A stretch of DNA of 64,000 nt from Nymphaea colorata (Eukaryota; Streptophyta; Magnoliopsida; Nymphaeales; Nymphaeaceae). Location: the NCBI RefSeq assembly GCF_008831285.2, contig NC_045145.1, forward strand, positions 11,160,802-11,224,801, read 5' to 3'. Positions 13,159 to 25,625 of this stretch are shown piece after piece (positions within the stretch are counted from its first letter, which is position 1; each line of letters starts with the position of its first letter). Position numbers and translations under genes: made by a program. Below the pieces are notes generated by a model. It made no database searches, was not told the DNA's origin, and saw only the letters and a list, made by a program, of their open reading frames with translations.

Positions 13159-13984
13159 TCTCAGTTTATTTATGTTTCTTTTTTGTGAGATTATATGTAG
13201 GAACTATGAAAGGAACATTTTATGTTTTTTTTTATGAGCTTGTATGTAGGGAAGTATGAACATTGTTTTTTAATGATGTGATGATATATCATTTGTTTTT
13301 TTCAAAATTTACAATTTTTTTAATTAAAAAATAAGAGTATTGTCATACCACCGTACCAAGATTTTCAAAAACACTGTACCCATACCCATTTTCCCGTACT
13401 TGTACCAGCATCCGTACCCGTACCTAGGTGACATAGCCAAAGGCACACTTGGCTATGTTCTTTATGAAATTTTACAAATTCTGTCACAATTATGGAGCTC
13501 TATTTCATTGCTTCTCCATGAGCCTAGAAGGGATCGGAGCTCAATGGTACAAGGAACATACTAACCCTATTGAATTGAAAGTTTTGCTAAGTAGATCAAT
13601 CTCTTTATTGAGAATAACATCAAAACTGCACCTACAATCACCACTTTGTATCATCTCAAGCAGGGAGAGAGTGATAAGGTCATGGACTTTACAGAGGTGG
13701 ATGTCCACTCGTAATAAGATACGGGAGCATTGGGACTAATCACCAACACTTTAACCCAACCATTGAGGAGCCTTATATCTAATTCTCTAATCAAATCATA
13801 AATTGATCTCACTAAGAGAGCATAATGCAATGAGACAAGGATCGAAAATGAGGCTTTTGATGTAATCATTCTAATAAAATTTAAAAAGACATCAAGAAGA
13901 ACAACAAAAGTCTAAATGCTCCAAAAAGAGTCAACCCTGCCAGCGGAGGCGATATGGCGAAACCACCCACCCCATCTCTATAGT

Positions 13985-15345
13985 GGGGAAGATCATCCTC
14001 ACCCATCGGGGCCTCACCTGGTGAACATAGCAGCAAGTAGACGCATCAGTTTTGCTCAACCTCCCAAGGCCTTGGTCATGCACCCGGCAGCAGCAACAAA
14101 GTCACCTCCACAAGCTGCTCCCGGCCCACACCAATTGCTAGTCGTCTAGTCGCCTTAGCCAACCACCTCCCGCATTTGGCAATGAGCAGGTGCAACCTCG
14201 GATTGAGATGGTAGGCAGCACCTCGCCATAACTGGGTCTCAGCCACCGCCCTGAGGCCAGCCGTGTCCGGAGCTCAACGCCACAGGCCGAGCAGCTCGTA
14301 GTCTGCAGAAGCACTCACTCCAATCTAGGGAACAATATCTTCACCCTACACTATCTGGTCTCTACAGAGAAGGCATAGAGCCCACACTTTTCGGTACATG
14401 CAACCAGATTGTGCTCTCGACAGAATCTCGGCCAATAGAAAGGCTTTCGGGTGGAACAAACTCAGACGAACTGAGCTAAGATGACACCATAGTTTTGCCG
14501 GCTCAAGAAGAACATCTTAGATCACGAGTACATGAATTAAAGCATGCAATAACTTGAGTTTGAGTATAAGAATCAACAAAAAACGGCACCGAAATTCCCT
14601 GACTACACCAATCAATACAAGGAAACAAGATTCACGCTACTACCATTACTGTTATCCATCAGAAAACAATACAGGTGTCCCTTGACTAGCCCAGATCAGC
14701 AGCAGAAGACAGAATTCATCATGATACCCCAAACAGCTATGGTAAACAATAGTGCAGGCAATCAGCGAGCATGTGATCAGAAAATAACCTCAGGGCAGGA
14801 ATCAATCAACAATAGGGCCAACATAACAGAATTTCGACAGGCCTGGCGCTAGAAAAATGACGAATATTCAAGAATAAGAATGCAATTAAGTAGGAATCAA
14901 TGTTGATTACAACCCTCTAGATAATAACACCAACGTTCACAAAAGTTCTCAATGAAACACCTAAACTCAATAGGATGTCCCGATGGAAACTATGCCTAGT
15001 ATCGGAATCAGGACAATCAAGATTCACATAGGGACCTTGCGAGAAAATCGGCAGCAGAACCAAAATTAAGCTCGTATCTGACATTGTCTTCGTCTGTGAT
15101 CGTCGTGCTCAACGAGCCTTCCGATCGTTAGGAGTAGGCAGGGAATCTGAATAGGAAAATAACAGATCTGCGAATTTGATTGATGATCTGATAATCAGTT
15201 GGATTTGACATCACAGATGGACTTCTTCTATCGGGAATCTGCAGATGAACAGAGGGCAACAAGATCAACTGGAATAGAGGATAGAAATTTATAGGGATCC
15301 TACCGGATTACGATTGAGTGCAGACCAGATTGGTGTTGCTTCCCA
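13985..15345 (-). repeat. LTR copy 1 of a degenerate Ty3 element (3' LTR side)
   Basis: This block is homologous along its length to 18060-18318 joined to 24004-25122. Shared landmarks are ATCCTCACC near the start, AGAGAAGGCAT and GGCCAATAGAAAGGCT in the middle, and GAGTGCAGACCAGAT near the end. Orientation is inferred from the minus-strand gag between the two copies. Divergence is considerable, so the element is old. The exact termini could not be fixed. Confidence 0.6.
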
Positions 15346-16420
15346 TATCAGCAAGCAAGCCACCTGACGTCAGTTCGTTGGCCAGAAATCCATTCTAGAA
15401 GGAGCCGACGCTGTAGAGAAGTCACCGAAGAATGATGGGGAGCCACAAGTTCATTCACCAGAAAGACTCCTGCCCTTTCTCCAAACTAACCCGGTTCGAG
15501 TTTGGCCCTCCACCTGGGATGGTACTGTTGTGACTCCCTCCGAATAATGCCGATGTGTCTGAGTCCTTCTGCATCACCTAAAGGACCTGATATGCCGATA
15601 ACTATTCACTTGAAAAGTGAACACAGATGGCGCCTCCAGAGTGCCAAGTACATTGTGACATAATTGGAAGCCTGACCAAATAACCCTCAGCAAGGGTCAT
15701 AACACGAAAGAAGGCTGCTCTCAGAATAAATTGGCATGAGTCGGCCACCTATCGGCTATGCTTTTTCTGGGTGGGCTGCGCTCGCAATGAATCTGGCCAT
15801 GCTGCCAAGCATGGCCGGCACTCTCTCGGCTGCCCCTGTCTCTGAAGGCCTGCTCAGAATACTACATCCCCGTTGTCTAGAGTCAGGCAGCTATTGGCTA
15901 AGGCCAGTCGCAAGCGGTCGACCGCTCGGGCTGTCGAGGCCATAGATGGCCCAACCGTCGCTAGCCGTGGTCGACTGCAGACCAGGCCATGGCCAGCTAC
16001 GACGCTCCAAACTCATGACCACTTGCAGTTGAGCCATCTAATGTGGAGAGTCGACTAGGCAATCGAGTAAAGTCTGGCACTGCGGTCACACTAGCCAGTA
16101 ATGTTTGGGCCATTTGGCCTGCCAAAAATGGGTGTCTATCAAATCCACCCCCCTTGAATGGGACTTGTTCCAAAGACCCTGCCCCTCTCCTCTCGTCCGG
16201 CCAAGGAATGTCCAGATCTTGCCATTTTGGTTTGATCCTAGCATTCACCATTGACCAGCTAGACTTCCACTTGCTACCATAAATTTGGATGCCTACATCC
16301 CAAGCCCACGGCCATTCCATAGTCATTTTCCCTATCTAATTGTTGATGCAGACCCTTTACTTATTCAACGGCCACACCATGGTAGTGGGCCAAGTGAAAA
16401 TAGCCAAGGAAAAGATGTAT
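15346..16420. other. GC-richer internal part of the Ty3 element, no pol found
   Basis: Base composition is clearly higher in GC than in the first 13 kb. Neither strand shows protease, RT, RNase H or integrase motifs where pol should be for a minus-strand Ty3 element. The internal region is therefore deleted or the element belongs to a non-autonomous family. Confidence 0.4.
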
Positions 16421-16526
16421 GCGTTCAAGACTGGAAGTGCCTACTCTCCTACTATTGCTGATGCATGTAGCTTGCGTTCAAGACTGGAAGTGCCTACTCT
16501 CCTACTATTGCTGATGCATGTAGCCT
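16421..16526. repeat. 53-bp tandem duplication
   Basis: The unit beginning GCGTTCAAGACTGGAAGTGC at 16421 is repeated from 16474 with almost no change. It lies inside the degenerate Ty3 element downstream (minus sense) of its gag. Confidence 0.9.
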
Positions 16527-16699
16527 TAGGAGGGACCATCTGATCTCCTTCCCTTTGGCTGATGTGAGTTCCAATTTATGCTGAACTCTCTCATAGGTTA
16601 GTGTAGGGTGTTGCTATAAGATTAGCTCAAAAATGCCAATTGGGATGCAACCAAACTCCGTTAGCTGAGACCTCCAATATTCTGATTAAAATTGCACCC

Positions 16700-17310
16700 G
16701 ATGGTGATTGTTGCTCGGAATCAGCCAACCATCTCCAATCTAAGCAAGCCAAACTTCTTGTCTAGTTTTTTTGACTAAATATCTGCCTTCCCTTTCTGCC
16801 TTAGAAGTGCACTTAACCTCTTTAACTTTTCTTTGATCTTCTACTTTAAATCAGTCATGCAATTCGGGCAGGCCTTGAGCAAACATCTCAATATGAATAT
16901 CCTCTCGTAACCCCCAATAAAGGTGCCAATGAGTGCCTTTTTTGGCTATCCCTCACCATGCTACTAGAATTCTCAAACTCTCCTTAATACTCTTTGCCTC
17001 GTCGCCTTAAGTTCTTGAGTTCCACCTCATAATTGGTGAAACTTGTGTCCCCAAAGCAGATTATGACCTCATCAAAGAATTCATCCCACTCTAAGATAGG
17101 CCGGATACGTGTGATCCATCGATACCATCACATGGCCTCCCCTTCGAAATCGACTACGGCCAAGTTGATCCATTGATACCTTGGAATGTTTTGACAACTG
17201 AAATATCTTTGCACCTTAATGTTCCACTCCATCGCGTGACACCCATCAAAACTTTGGAAAATCAAACCTTTGAATGAGGTCAGTTGGGCTGAGGCATATC
17301 CCGAAATGGG
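16700..17310 (-). pseudogene. Ty3-type gag of the degenerate element
   Basis: The minus strand reads as a typical plant Ty3 Gag core. It shows FQSFDG then a W (usually FDG..P..W), VQRYFSCQNIP, LAVVDFEGEA, WYRWITRIRP, WDEFFDEVIICFG and YEVELKNLRRRGKEY. These are the conserved blocks of the retrotransposon gag domain. In-frame stops interrupt it, for example between GEA and WYRW where a Trp codon has become TGA, and after KEY. It continues toward 16800 as FAQGLPELHD, matching the usual F..GL...L block. No zinc knuckle or protease follows. It shows that the surrounding repeat is a minus-strand Ty3 element. Confidence 0.75.
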
Positions 17311-17670
17311 TTTGCATCTGCCTGTCTAGATCTAGGCACTCATCTACACAGTCCAACAGCTATTACTTCATTTTCACTATCATAAACAAATTCCTCATGT
17401 TTGAAATGAGCTCCAGTCTCATTCTGAACTAGTTGTGGGCTAGTGATCTTATGATGTTGTCGTCTTGGCCCATCATAGGCTCTACTAGCTTCTGGCTCAT
17501 GTCAACTTGGCAACGGACTGGGTGAGACGTGCGGCCTGAGTCTGGCCGATGTGTGGCCAACTGCGAACGGCAAACCATGATTGTGGTCGGTGTTGCTCAG
17601 CCACGCGCAGCCTGCAGCCACCTAATCCATCTACTATGGACTCAACTGACCATGACACTAGTCTAACCAA

Positions 17671-17681
17671 CTCTAATACCA
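17671..17681 (-). other. Possible primer-binding site of the degenerate Ty3 element
   Basis: The minus strand reads TGGTATTAGAG, an initiator-Met type site, between the gag and the right-hand LTR homology. The LTR terminus next to it does not show a clean CA, so the call is tentative. Confidence 0.35.
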
Positions 17682-18059
17682 AACCTAGTAGACCTCGCAT
17701 AGCTAGATCCAAACCTCAATATGTCCTAGGCTAGTACAAGTATACGAATCCCCTGAACAGGAACCCCGGCTAAATGCAACCTCATGAGTCAATACAAGGC
17801 ATCCCAATACCTCTCCAACCTAGCTAATACAGCAGCGAATATAGAAAGGGAGGCTATATCAAGTAAATTTGTGTCTAATACAATGAGTAAATCCCTCGCA
17901 ACTTACCCAATAGTGCATACATCCAACCATAACATCCATGCACTAACCATGCCTACGAGCAGACCACGCCCCTTACCAATAGGATGACTCTCCAACTTCG
18001 GGTTCAAAGGCTTGGGACTCAACTCTTCAGACATAGGGCCCTTCAAGAAGAGAATACTC

Positions 18060-18318
18060 TACCAGCCATGGCGATCCTCACCTTTCGGGGCCTTGTCCAG
18101 CGAACACACAGCAAGTAGCTATGTCGATTCTGATCGGCTTCCAAGTCCTCATTCACATGTTCGACAACAGTAGCAAAGTCACCTCCATGAGCTATTCCCA
18201 GACCGCAACTATTGCTACTCATCTAGCAGCTTGCATCCGAAGGGGATCGAAGGCTTAGCCAATCACCTCCTACAGTCAGCAACAAGCAGGTGCAATGTCA
18301 GCTTGAGAAGGTAGGAAG
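18060..18318 (-). repeat. LTR copy 2 of the degenerate Ty3 element, part 1
   Basis: Homologous to about 13985-14215. It is cut at 18318 by the insertion of Copia-A and resumes at 24004. Confidence 0.6.
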
Positions 18319-19126
18319 TGTTGGGTCGGGTCCAGCCTCAAGTGAGGACCCAACCCAACCAGTCACTTAAGTGACGGGTGGAGGAAAAGGGGAGGGCACC
18401 CCTTGGTGCCCTCATCTCTCTCACGTCCCTCTCCCTCTCGTGTTTTTCTTTTGGGGAAAAGAAAAAGAGGGTTCTTCCCTCGTGTCTCACACGAAGCAAG
18501 AAGGGGAAGAGGAAGGCAAAGAAGAGAAGGAGAGAAGGTATGCAAGAAGGAAAGAGGAAGAAGAGCACGCTTGTGGGTTTGTGTAGCCGTGTGGGTGCAA
18601 GGTAGAGAGAGAAAGTGAAAAAAACAAGGGAAAGAAAACAAGAACATACAGTGATTTCTTTTCTTGTTTTTTCTTGTGCATTCATTCTTGAGAATGATTT
18701 ATGCTATTCTCTACAAAAATAACAACACATATAGATGTGTTTGTATTGTCTCTTTAAATACATATAAAGTCTCTTTTGTTCTGGTTTTTACCCCATTATT
18801 GGGCGTTTTTCTACGTAAATTGGTATTTCTTATTTTCTGTAGTATTTAGCATATATTGTGATATATATTACTGCAACATTGGTGTTGGAAACTCAATATT
18901 ATGTTTCGCAGCCTTGTGATTTCGATTTTCAGCAGTTTTGTGCATGTCTGACTATCAAATTAGTTGGTTTGAGCTGTTTTATTGTCGTTGAAAGCTGCCA
19001 TTAGCTGCGTAATTATTGGACACATATATTGTTGAAGTTTGGCAGTGTTTGTGTTAACTTTGAGAGTTGTTTCTGGTTGGTTATTGTCTTCTTAAACATT
19101 TTTTCTGGGGAAATACATCTATAACA
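18319..19126 (+). repeat. 5' LTR of Copia-A
   Basis: 808 bp, starting TGTTGGGTCGGG and ending CTATAACA. It matches the 3' LTR closely, with only about five CT units where the 3' LTR has a long CT run. It contains the palindrome GTCACTTAAGTGAC near its start. Confidence 0.95.
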
Positions 19127-19129
19127 AAG

Positions 19130-19145
19130 TGGTATTAGAGCTAGG
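19130..19145 (+). other. Primer-binding site of Copia-A
   Basis: TGGTATTAGAGCTAGG begins three bases after the 5' LTR. It corresponds to the 3' end of initiator tRNA-Met with small changes. Confidence 0.8.
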
Positions 19146-19171
19146 TTTGTTGTGTGCATTCTTATTGAAGG

Positions 19172-19903
19172 ATGAAGTCGATCCCCACTAGGATGGTCTC
19201 TCTAAATAGAAATAATTGGACTATATGGAAAGCCAAAATGGAGGATTTGCTGTACTGTAAAGATTTGTATGCTCCCATTGAAAACCAGAAACCAGCGAAT
19301 ATGACAAATGAAAAATAAAAGTTATTGGACAGGAAAACTATTGGCACCATCAGACAATGGTTAGATGATAGTGTCTTTCATTTGGTATCTGCAGAGACGA
19401 GCGCAAAGTCATTATGGCAGAAGTTGCATGATCTTTACGAGAGGAAAACAGTTAGGAACAAGACTTTCTTAATTGGGCAATTGGTAAATCTGAAACTTAG
19501 AGAGAGAAAACCAGTGTCAGATCATTTGAATGAAGTACATAGCATAATCAATTAGTTGTCAGCCATGAAAATGATATTAGATGATGAGTTACAGGCACTC
19601 TTATTACTCAGTTTTCTTCCCGATAGTTGGGACACCTTAGTTGTTTCTTTGAGCAACTCCGCTCCAAATGGTGTGCTAATGATGAAACATGTAGTCAGCA
19701 ACATTCTAAATGAAGAAACAAGGAGAAAGTCTCTTGGTACTACTAGATCACAAGTGCTAGTGATGGGAAATAGGGACAGACAGAAGAACCGTAACAAATG
19801 GCATGACAGATCAAAATTTAGGTCCAAATCAAGACCCAAGATGATAGGTAAATGCTTTCACTATGGTATTTCAGGTCACAAGAAGATTGATTACAGGAAA
19901 TGA
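19172..19903 (+). pseudogene. Copia-A gag, two in-frame stops
   Basis: The frame opens with ATG at 19172, 46 bp after the 5' LTR, and stays in one frame to 19903 (about 243 codons). It shows the Copia Gag pattern NWTIWKAKMEDLLYCKDLY near the start, KSLWQKLHDLYERKTV and HLNEVHSIIN in the UBN2-type domain, and LLLSFLPDSWDTLVVSLSN. A C-terminal zinc knuckle reads CFHYGISGHKKIDYRK, in which the second and last Cys of CX2CX4HX4C are Tyr. In-frame stops occur near 19315 (after MTNEK) and at 19553-19555 (in the NQLSA-like block). Gag would normally coat the element RNA in cytoplasmic particles. This copy cannot. Confidence 0.85.
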
Positions 19904-21445
19904 AAAAAAGAAAAAGAATAGAAAAAAAGAAAGTTAAGAGACTGTGAAGCCAAAATAGTACACTTCAGTTGCTTTAAATGATGAGGTAGTATTTTTTTTA
20001 TCTGAGAAAAATGATTGTCTTACAGTTCAAAATGGTGATTCTATATGGATTTTAAATACTGGAGCATCATATCATGCCACACCATGTAGAGAGTTGTTCT
20101 TTTCCTACAGAGCATGTGACCTTGGAGTAGTCCACATGGGCAACAGTGACACTTCAAAGATTGTTGGGATATGAGATATTTGCATTGAGACAAGCACAAG
20201 ATGCAAATTGACTTTGAGAGATGTGAGACATATTCCAGATCTTAGAATAAATCTGATTTTTGTAGGAAAACTAAGTGAAGATGGATATTGTACTTCGTTT
20301 AGTTAGATAGGTTGGAAATTGACAAAGGTGTACATTAGTATTGGCTAGAAGCATCAGATTTGACTCTTTGTATGATATGAAGTCTCGAATCAGTAATGTT
20401 GAGGTAAATGCAGTTACTAATGGCACTTCCTCAGATTTGTGGCATAAGAAGTTAGGTGACATGAGTCAAAGAGGAATTGATTTGCTCACCAAGAAGAATT
20501 TGTTACCAAAGGCAAATGGTACACAGTTATATCCTTGTGATAATTACTTGATTGGTAAGTTGCATAGAGTTTCTTTTAAAAAAAAACACTCTTCAAAAAT
20601 TAAAAATGTATTAGATTTAGTTTATGTAGATGTGTATGGACCTATAAATGTGACATCTAAAGGTGGAGCATCCTACTTTGTTACATTTATTCATGATGCA
20701 TTTAGGAAGGTGGTGAGCCTTTACAATGAAAAGCAAAAGTGAAGTAAGTAATAACTTCAAGACTTTTCATGCAGCGGTTGACCACGAGACTGGTAAGAAG
20801 ATGAAGGGACTGCGTACAGATAATGGTGGTGAGTACATAGCTTTGTCTTTAAGAAAATATTGTCTAAAACATAGTATTAGACATGAAAAAATAGTTCCAT
20901 ATACTCTACAGCATAATGGAGTTGCAGAAAAGATGAACAGAACTATAATGGAAAGAATCAGAAGCTTTCTATCTAGCTCTAAGTTGCCCAAGTATTTTTG
21001 GGCAGAGGCAATGCATACCGTAGTTTATTTGATAAACATATCTCCTTCAGTGCCTCTAGATGAAGATATTCCACATAGAGTTTGGTCAGATGAAGATGTT
21101 AAGTATGATCACCTCAGAGTTTTTGGTTGCAAAGCCTTCATGCATGTTCCTAAAGAACATAGAACCAAACTAGATGATAAAGCTATTCTTTCAATATTTA
21201 TTGGTTATGCAGATGATGAATTTGGTTATAGGTTGTGGGATCCAAAGAATGACAAAATCTATCGGAGTCGTGATGTTGTCTTCAAAGAGGATCAGACTAT
21301 TGAAGATGTCATGAGAGACACACAGTCATGTGTGAATGCTAGTGGTGTTCATAAGCCAACTTGTGCAAAACCTGAAGAATTTTCATCTGAGCATGGTGAG
21401 ACTAATGAAAATGTAGAGGAAGAGGAAATAGAGGCAGATGAGTAG
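19904..21445 (+). pseudogene. Copia-A pol, protease and integrase part
   Basis: The protease region (about 20020-20290) contains SIWILNTGASYHATP. The catalytic motif is normally DTGAS, so the active-site Asp is Asn. The integrase zinc region reads LWHKKLGDMSQRG and YPCDNYLIGK, with one His changed to Asp and one Cys to Tyr. The integrase core has DVYGP (first Asp), GLRTDNGGEY (second Asp) and HNGVAEKMNR (Glu). A one-base frameshift near 20720 separates the first Asp from the other two, and stops precede 20341. The end of the frame (21400-21445) is the usual acidic spacer before RT. The enzyme set would process the polyprotein and insert the cDNA; here both functions are lost. Confidence 0.85.
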
Positions 21446-21637
21446 TATACAGATGGTAGCCCTATGGAGACTCAAACTGATCATGAGCATGAGTTGGAGG
21501 GGGAGTTTCCTCCTCATTCAAAACCAATTAAGGAGCAATTGGGAAGAGGTAAAAGAACACATATACCATCTACTTGATATTATACTAATGAATATATTAT
21601 GTTTACAGATAGTGGATAGCCGGAATCCTATGCAGAT

Positions 21638-23057
21638 GTGCTAAATGATGTGCATAAAGATGAATGGATTAAAGCTACACAGAAAGACATGAATTCTTTG
21701 TATAAAAATCACACTTTTGATTTGGTAGAGCTACCAAAAGATAAGAAAGTGTTGCAAAACAAGTGGGTATACAAGCTTAAAAATGAATGTCAAGTCAAGT
21801 TGAGATACAAAGCCTGGTTAGTGGTGAAAGATTTCAAGCAGGAAAGAGGTATTGATTTTGATGAAATTTTTCTCATGTGGCTAAAATGTTATCTATCAAG
21901 GTAATACTTGGTTTTGTGGCATGTCTAGACTTGGAGTTAAAGCAGTTAGATGTAAAAACTATTTTTATTCATGAAGATCTAGAATAAAGAATCTACATGA
22001 CACAACCAGAAGGTTTTGTGATTTATCTACATGACACAACCAGAAGGTTTTGTGATTTATCTACATGACACAACCAGAAGGTTTTGTGGTTTCTATAAAA
22101 AAACATATGGTTTGTAAGTTAAAGAAGAGCTTATATGGACTTAAACATGCACCTAGACAGTGGTACAAGAAATTTGATGCATTATGATATATCAAAAGTA
22201 TCACATGTCAGCTGTAGATCATTGTGTCTACATCAGAGAGTTCTCATCAGGTAACTTCATTATCTTGTTACTATATGTAGATGACATGCTTATTGTTGGA
22301 CAGGACTGTCAATTGATTAGCCAATTGAAGAATGACATGGACAAGTTCTTTGATATGAAAGACTTGAGGTTAGCACAACAATTGTTGGGCATGATGATTG
22401 TTCGTGATAGGAATGCCAATAAGTTGTGGTTATCACAAGAGAAATACATTGAGAAGGTAGCAAGTTCAACATGAAAGATGCCAAAACAGTAAGTACACCT
22501 TTAGCATCACATTTTAAATTGAGAAATGAGCAATGTCCATCTTCAGCGGATGAGAAAGAAAGAATGGAGAATGTACTATATGCCTCTGCAATAGGGAGTC
22601 TCATGTATGCTATGGTTTGCACACACCCAGACTTGATTTATACAGTTGGTGTAGTTAGCAGGTTCTTATCAAATCCGGCAAGGAGCATTGGGTAGTAGTG
22701 AAATGGATCCTAAGGTATCTTAAAAATACTTTCAATTACTGTTTGTGTTTTGGTAAATCTAATTCAGAGATACAAGGATTTGTTGATGCAGACATGGCAG
22801 GTGACTTGAACTCTAAAAAGTCTCTTTCTGGTTATGTCTTTACTTTAGCAGGGGGAGCAGTATCATGACAGTCCAGATTACAGAAGTGTTCAGGTTTCCA
22901 CTCAAGGACCAAGCACATTGATGTCAGATATCATTGGATTCGTGATGTGCTTGAGCAAAAACTGATTCAGTTAGAGAAGATACATACAAAGAAGAATCCT
23001 GCAGATATGATGACGAAGTCTCTACTAAAGATAAGCATGACATATGTAGAGACTTAG
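21638..23057 (+). pseudogene. Copia-A pol, reverse transcriptase and RNase H part
   Basis: RT begins with WIKATQKDMNSLYKNHTFDL and KVLQNKWVYKLK, then breaks near 21900. A 34-bp segment coding YMTQPEGFV is present about three times (21991-22092), which shifts the frame. RT resumes with [16 protein letters not shown] and the catalytic block LLLYVDDMLIVG. RNase H starts GFVDADMAGDLNSKKSLSGY but jumps from SRLQKC directly to SGFHSRTKHIDVRYHWIRD. The usual STTEAEY...CDSQSAI segment, with two catalytic acidic residues, is absent. The last part (NPADMMTKSL) is followed by the polypurine tract. Stops and shifts are frequent. Confidence 0.85.
21991..22092 (+). repeat. 34-bp triplication inside the Copia-A RT gene
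   Basis: The unit starting ATCTACATGACACAACCAGA occurs at 21991, 22025 and 22059 with a period of 34 bp, the third copy slightly shortened. 34 is not a multiple of three, so each copy shifts the frame. Confidence 0.95.
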
Positions 23058-23110
23058 TTGGGGTGACTGTCTTTAAGGCAGTGTATTAATTTTGTTTATT
23101 TTGCAGGTAT

Positions 23111-23122
23111 AGAGGGGGAGTT
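23111..23122 (+). other. Polypurine tract of Copia-A
   Basis: AGAGGGGGAGTT lies directly before the 3' LTR start TGTTGGG, the position where plus-strand DNA synthesis is primed. Confidence 0.8.
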
Positions 23123-24003
<881 letters not shown>

Positions 24004-25122
24004 GGAAGCTCCTAGCCATAATTGGGTATTAGCAACCAGCTTGATGTCAGCCGCGTTTGGTAGCTCGATGCCACAGGAAAAGCAGCCCATAGTCTACCCA
24101 AACACTTTGTCCCATCCAAGGAATAGTCTCTTCACCCACACCATTTGGTTTCGTCAGAGAAGGCATGGAGCCGACACTTTCCAGTACCTGCAACCAGACT
24201 GAGCTCTTGGCAAAATGCTGGCCAATAGAAAGGCTCTCAGGTGGAACACATTCAGACAAACTGAGCTATGACAACATCATAGTTTTTCCAATTAGGAAGA
24301 ACATCTCACATCAGAGCATGAAACAAATCGAGTTTGAATATGATAATCAACAAACAACACCATAGAAATTCCCTGACTACACCGATTAACAAATGAAAAC
24401 AGGATTCATGCTAATACGATTATAGTTGTCCCTCATGCAACAATATTGTCCCTTGAACGACAAGCACAATACAGGTGTCTTCGACCAGCCCAGATCAACA
24501 CCAGAAGATAGAATTCAGGATAATAGCCAAAACAGCTTTGGTAAACAATACTGTAGAAATCAATGAGCATGCAATCAGACAATAAAGCCTAGAGCAGGAA
24601 TCAATCTATAGTAGGGCCAACATAAATCGGAAAAATGATGAATATTTAGGAATAAGAATGTAATCAAGTAGGAATCAATGTTGACTGTAATCCTCTAGAT
24701 GACAGCACAAATACTCACAAAAGCCTTCAGCGAATCACGTGGAAGTCCCGAAGGAGATTGTGCCTAATATCTGAATCAGGACAAACATGATTCACACATG
24801 GACCTTGCCGAAAATTCGGCATTAGAATAGAAATTAAGTTTAGACCTGATTTTGTTTTCTCCTGCAATCATCCTGCTCATGTGAGCATTCCGATCGCCAG
24901 GAAATAGGTAGGAAATCTAAGCAGGAAAATAACAGATTTGAAAATCCATTTGACAATCTGATGATCGGTCGGACCTGACCTCACAAATGGAATTATTCTG
25001 CCATGGAATTGGCAGAGACATTAATGAATAGAAGGCAACGAGATCAATGGGAATAGAAGATTGAAATTGATAGTGTTCCTGCCGAATTACGACTGAGTGC
25101 AGACCAGATCGATGATGCTCCT
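24004..25122 (-). repeat. LTR copy 2 of the degenerate Ty3 element, part 2
   Basis: Continues the homology to 14215-15345 after the Copia-A insertion. Matching landmarks are GGCCAATAGAAAGGCT (about 24219) and GAGTGCAGACCAGAT (about 25094). Similarity stops near 25122, where unrelated sequence begins. Confidence 0.6.
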
Positions 25123-25179
25123 TAGATCATTAAGGAAGACGTGTATGTTGAAGATCATGATCAGGCCGCTGGGGGTCCT

Positions 25180-25625
25180 TGGATAATCAAAAGATTGAGC
25201 AAAAGGCACCAAATGATATAGACAGAGAGACGATCGTTTCACTCGAAATCCTGGAGAGGCGAATAGAATCGTCGACGAAACCATTGAACTTTCGTTGAAG
25301 GCCCCTTTCTCTGTCGATAAATTAACGGACCGGACTCATGCAGTTTAGTGCCATACTATAAAAATTTATAGGTGTCGTCATTCGCTGAAGAAGTCGTCGA
25401 TCATCAGAAAGGTCATCGCTCGCTGGAAAAGTCGTCGGTCATCGGAGAAGTCGTCGTTCGCTGGAAAAGTCATTATTCGCTGAAGAGAATCTTGCTGTTG
25501 TCGATCATTGTGGGTGAAAGCAGGAACCGTCGATGGCTCTGTGTTTTCTTTTAAGTTTAAAAAAAAAAACCGTAAACCTTAACCTGTGAATGTTTTTGGA
25601 CTTAGTCACTTTGACCTAGAGAAAA
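25180..25625. repeat. Partial copy of the interior of the hAT-like element at 26074
   Basis: Direct-orientation match to about 26790-27285. Both share GATTGAGCAAAA near the start, ATAGAATCRTCGACGAAA, CAACTTTCGTTGAAG-like sequence, CTTATAGGTGTC-like sequence and TTTTTGGACT near the end. No terminal repeats were found at its own ends. Confidence 0.7.

Larger units (their letters stand above)
12289..13436. mobile_element. hAT-superfamily DNA transposon with perfect 8-bp target duplication
   Basis: The left end is CTATGTCACTGTGGTA and the right end, reverse-complemented, is CTATGTCACCTAGGTA, giving terminal inverted repeats with a shared CTATGTCAC core. The element is flanked by identical 8-bp copies of CCAAAGGC (12281-12288 and 13437-13444), the hallmark of hAT. 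Just inside both ends lies a dense run of GTACC/GGTAC-type motifs in both orientations (about 12310-12365 and 13350-13425). At 1148 bp it is too short to encode a whole hAT transposase (usually 600-800 residues), so it is non-autonomous. Its interior holds a minus-strand LINE fragment and a possible 3' exon. Confidence 0.9.
11891..13910 (+). pseudogene. Decayed Ty3-type gag, split by a hAT insertion
   Basis: The two parts of a Gag core flank the hAT element at 12289-13436. Upstream (to 12288) the frame reads FYGSFNIDNHIKNLLKKF and then KFDDHGDPKA. Downstream (from 13445) it resumes as LAMFFMKFYKFCHNYGALFH and then MSLEGIGAQWYKEH, which fits the retrotransposon gag pattern (hydrophobic helix, then F...L.G.A..WY). 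The reading frame crosses the junction at the 8-bp target duplication CCAAAGGC, so gag was there before the transposon. Stops and shifts are frequent after about 13590. The fragment ends against the GC-richer Ty3 LTR that begins near 13985. No pol is attached. Confidence 0.65.
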
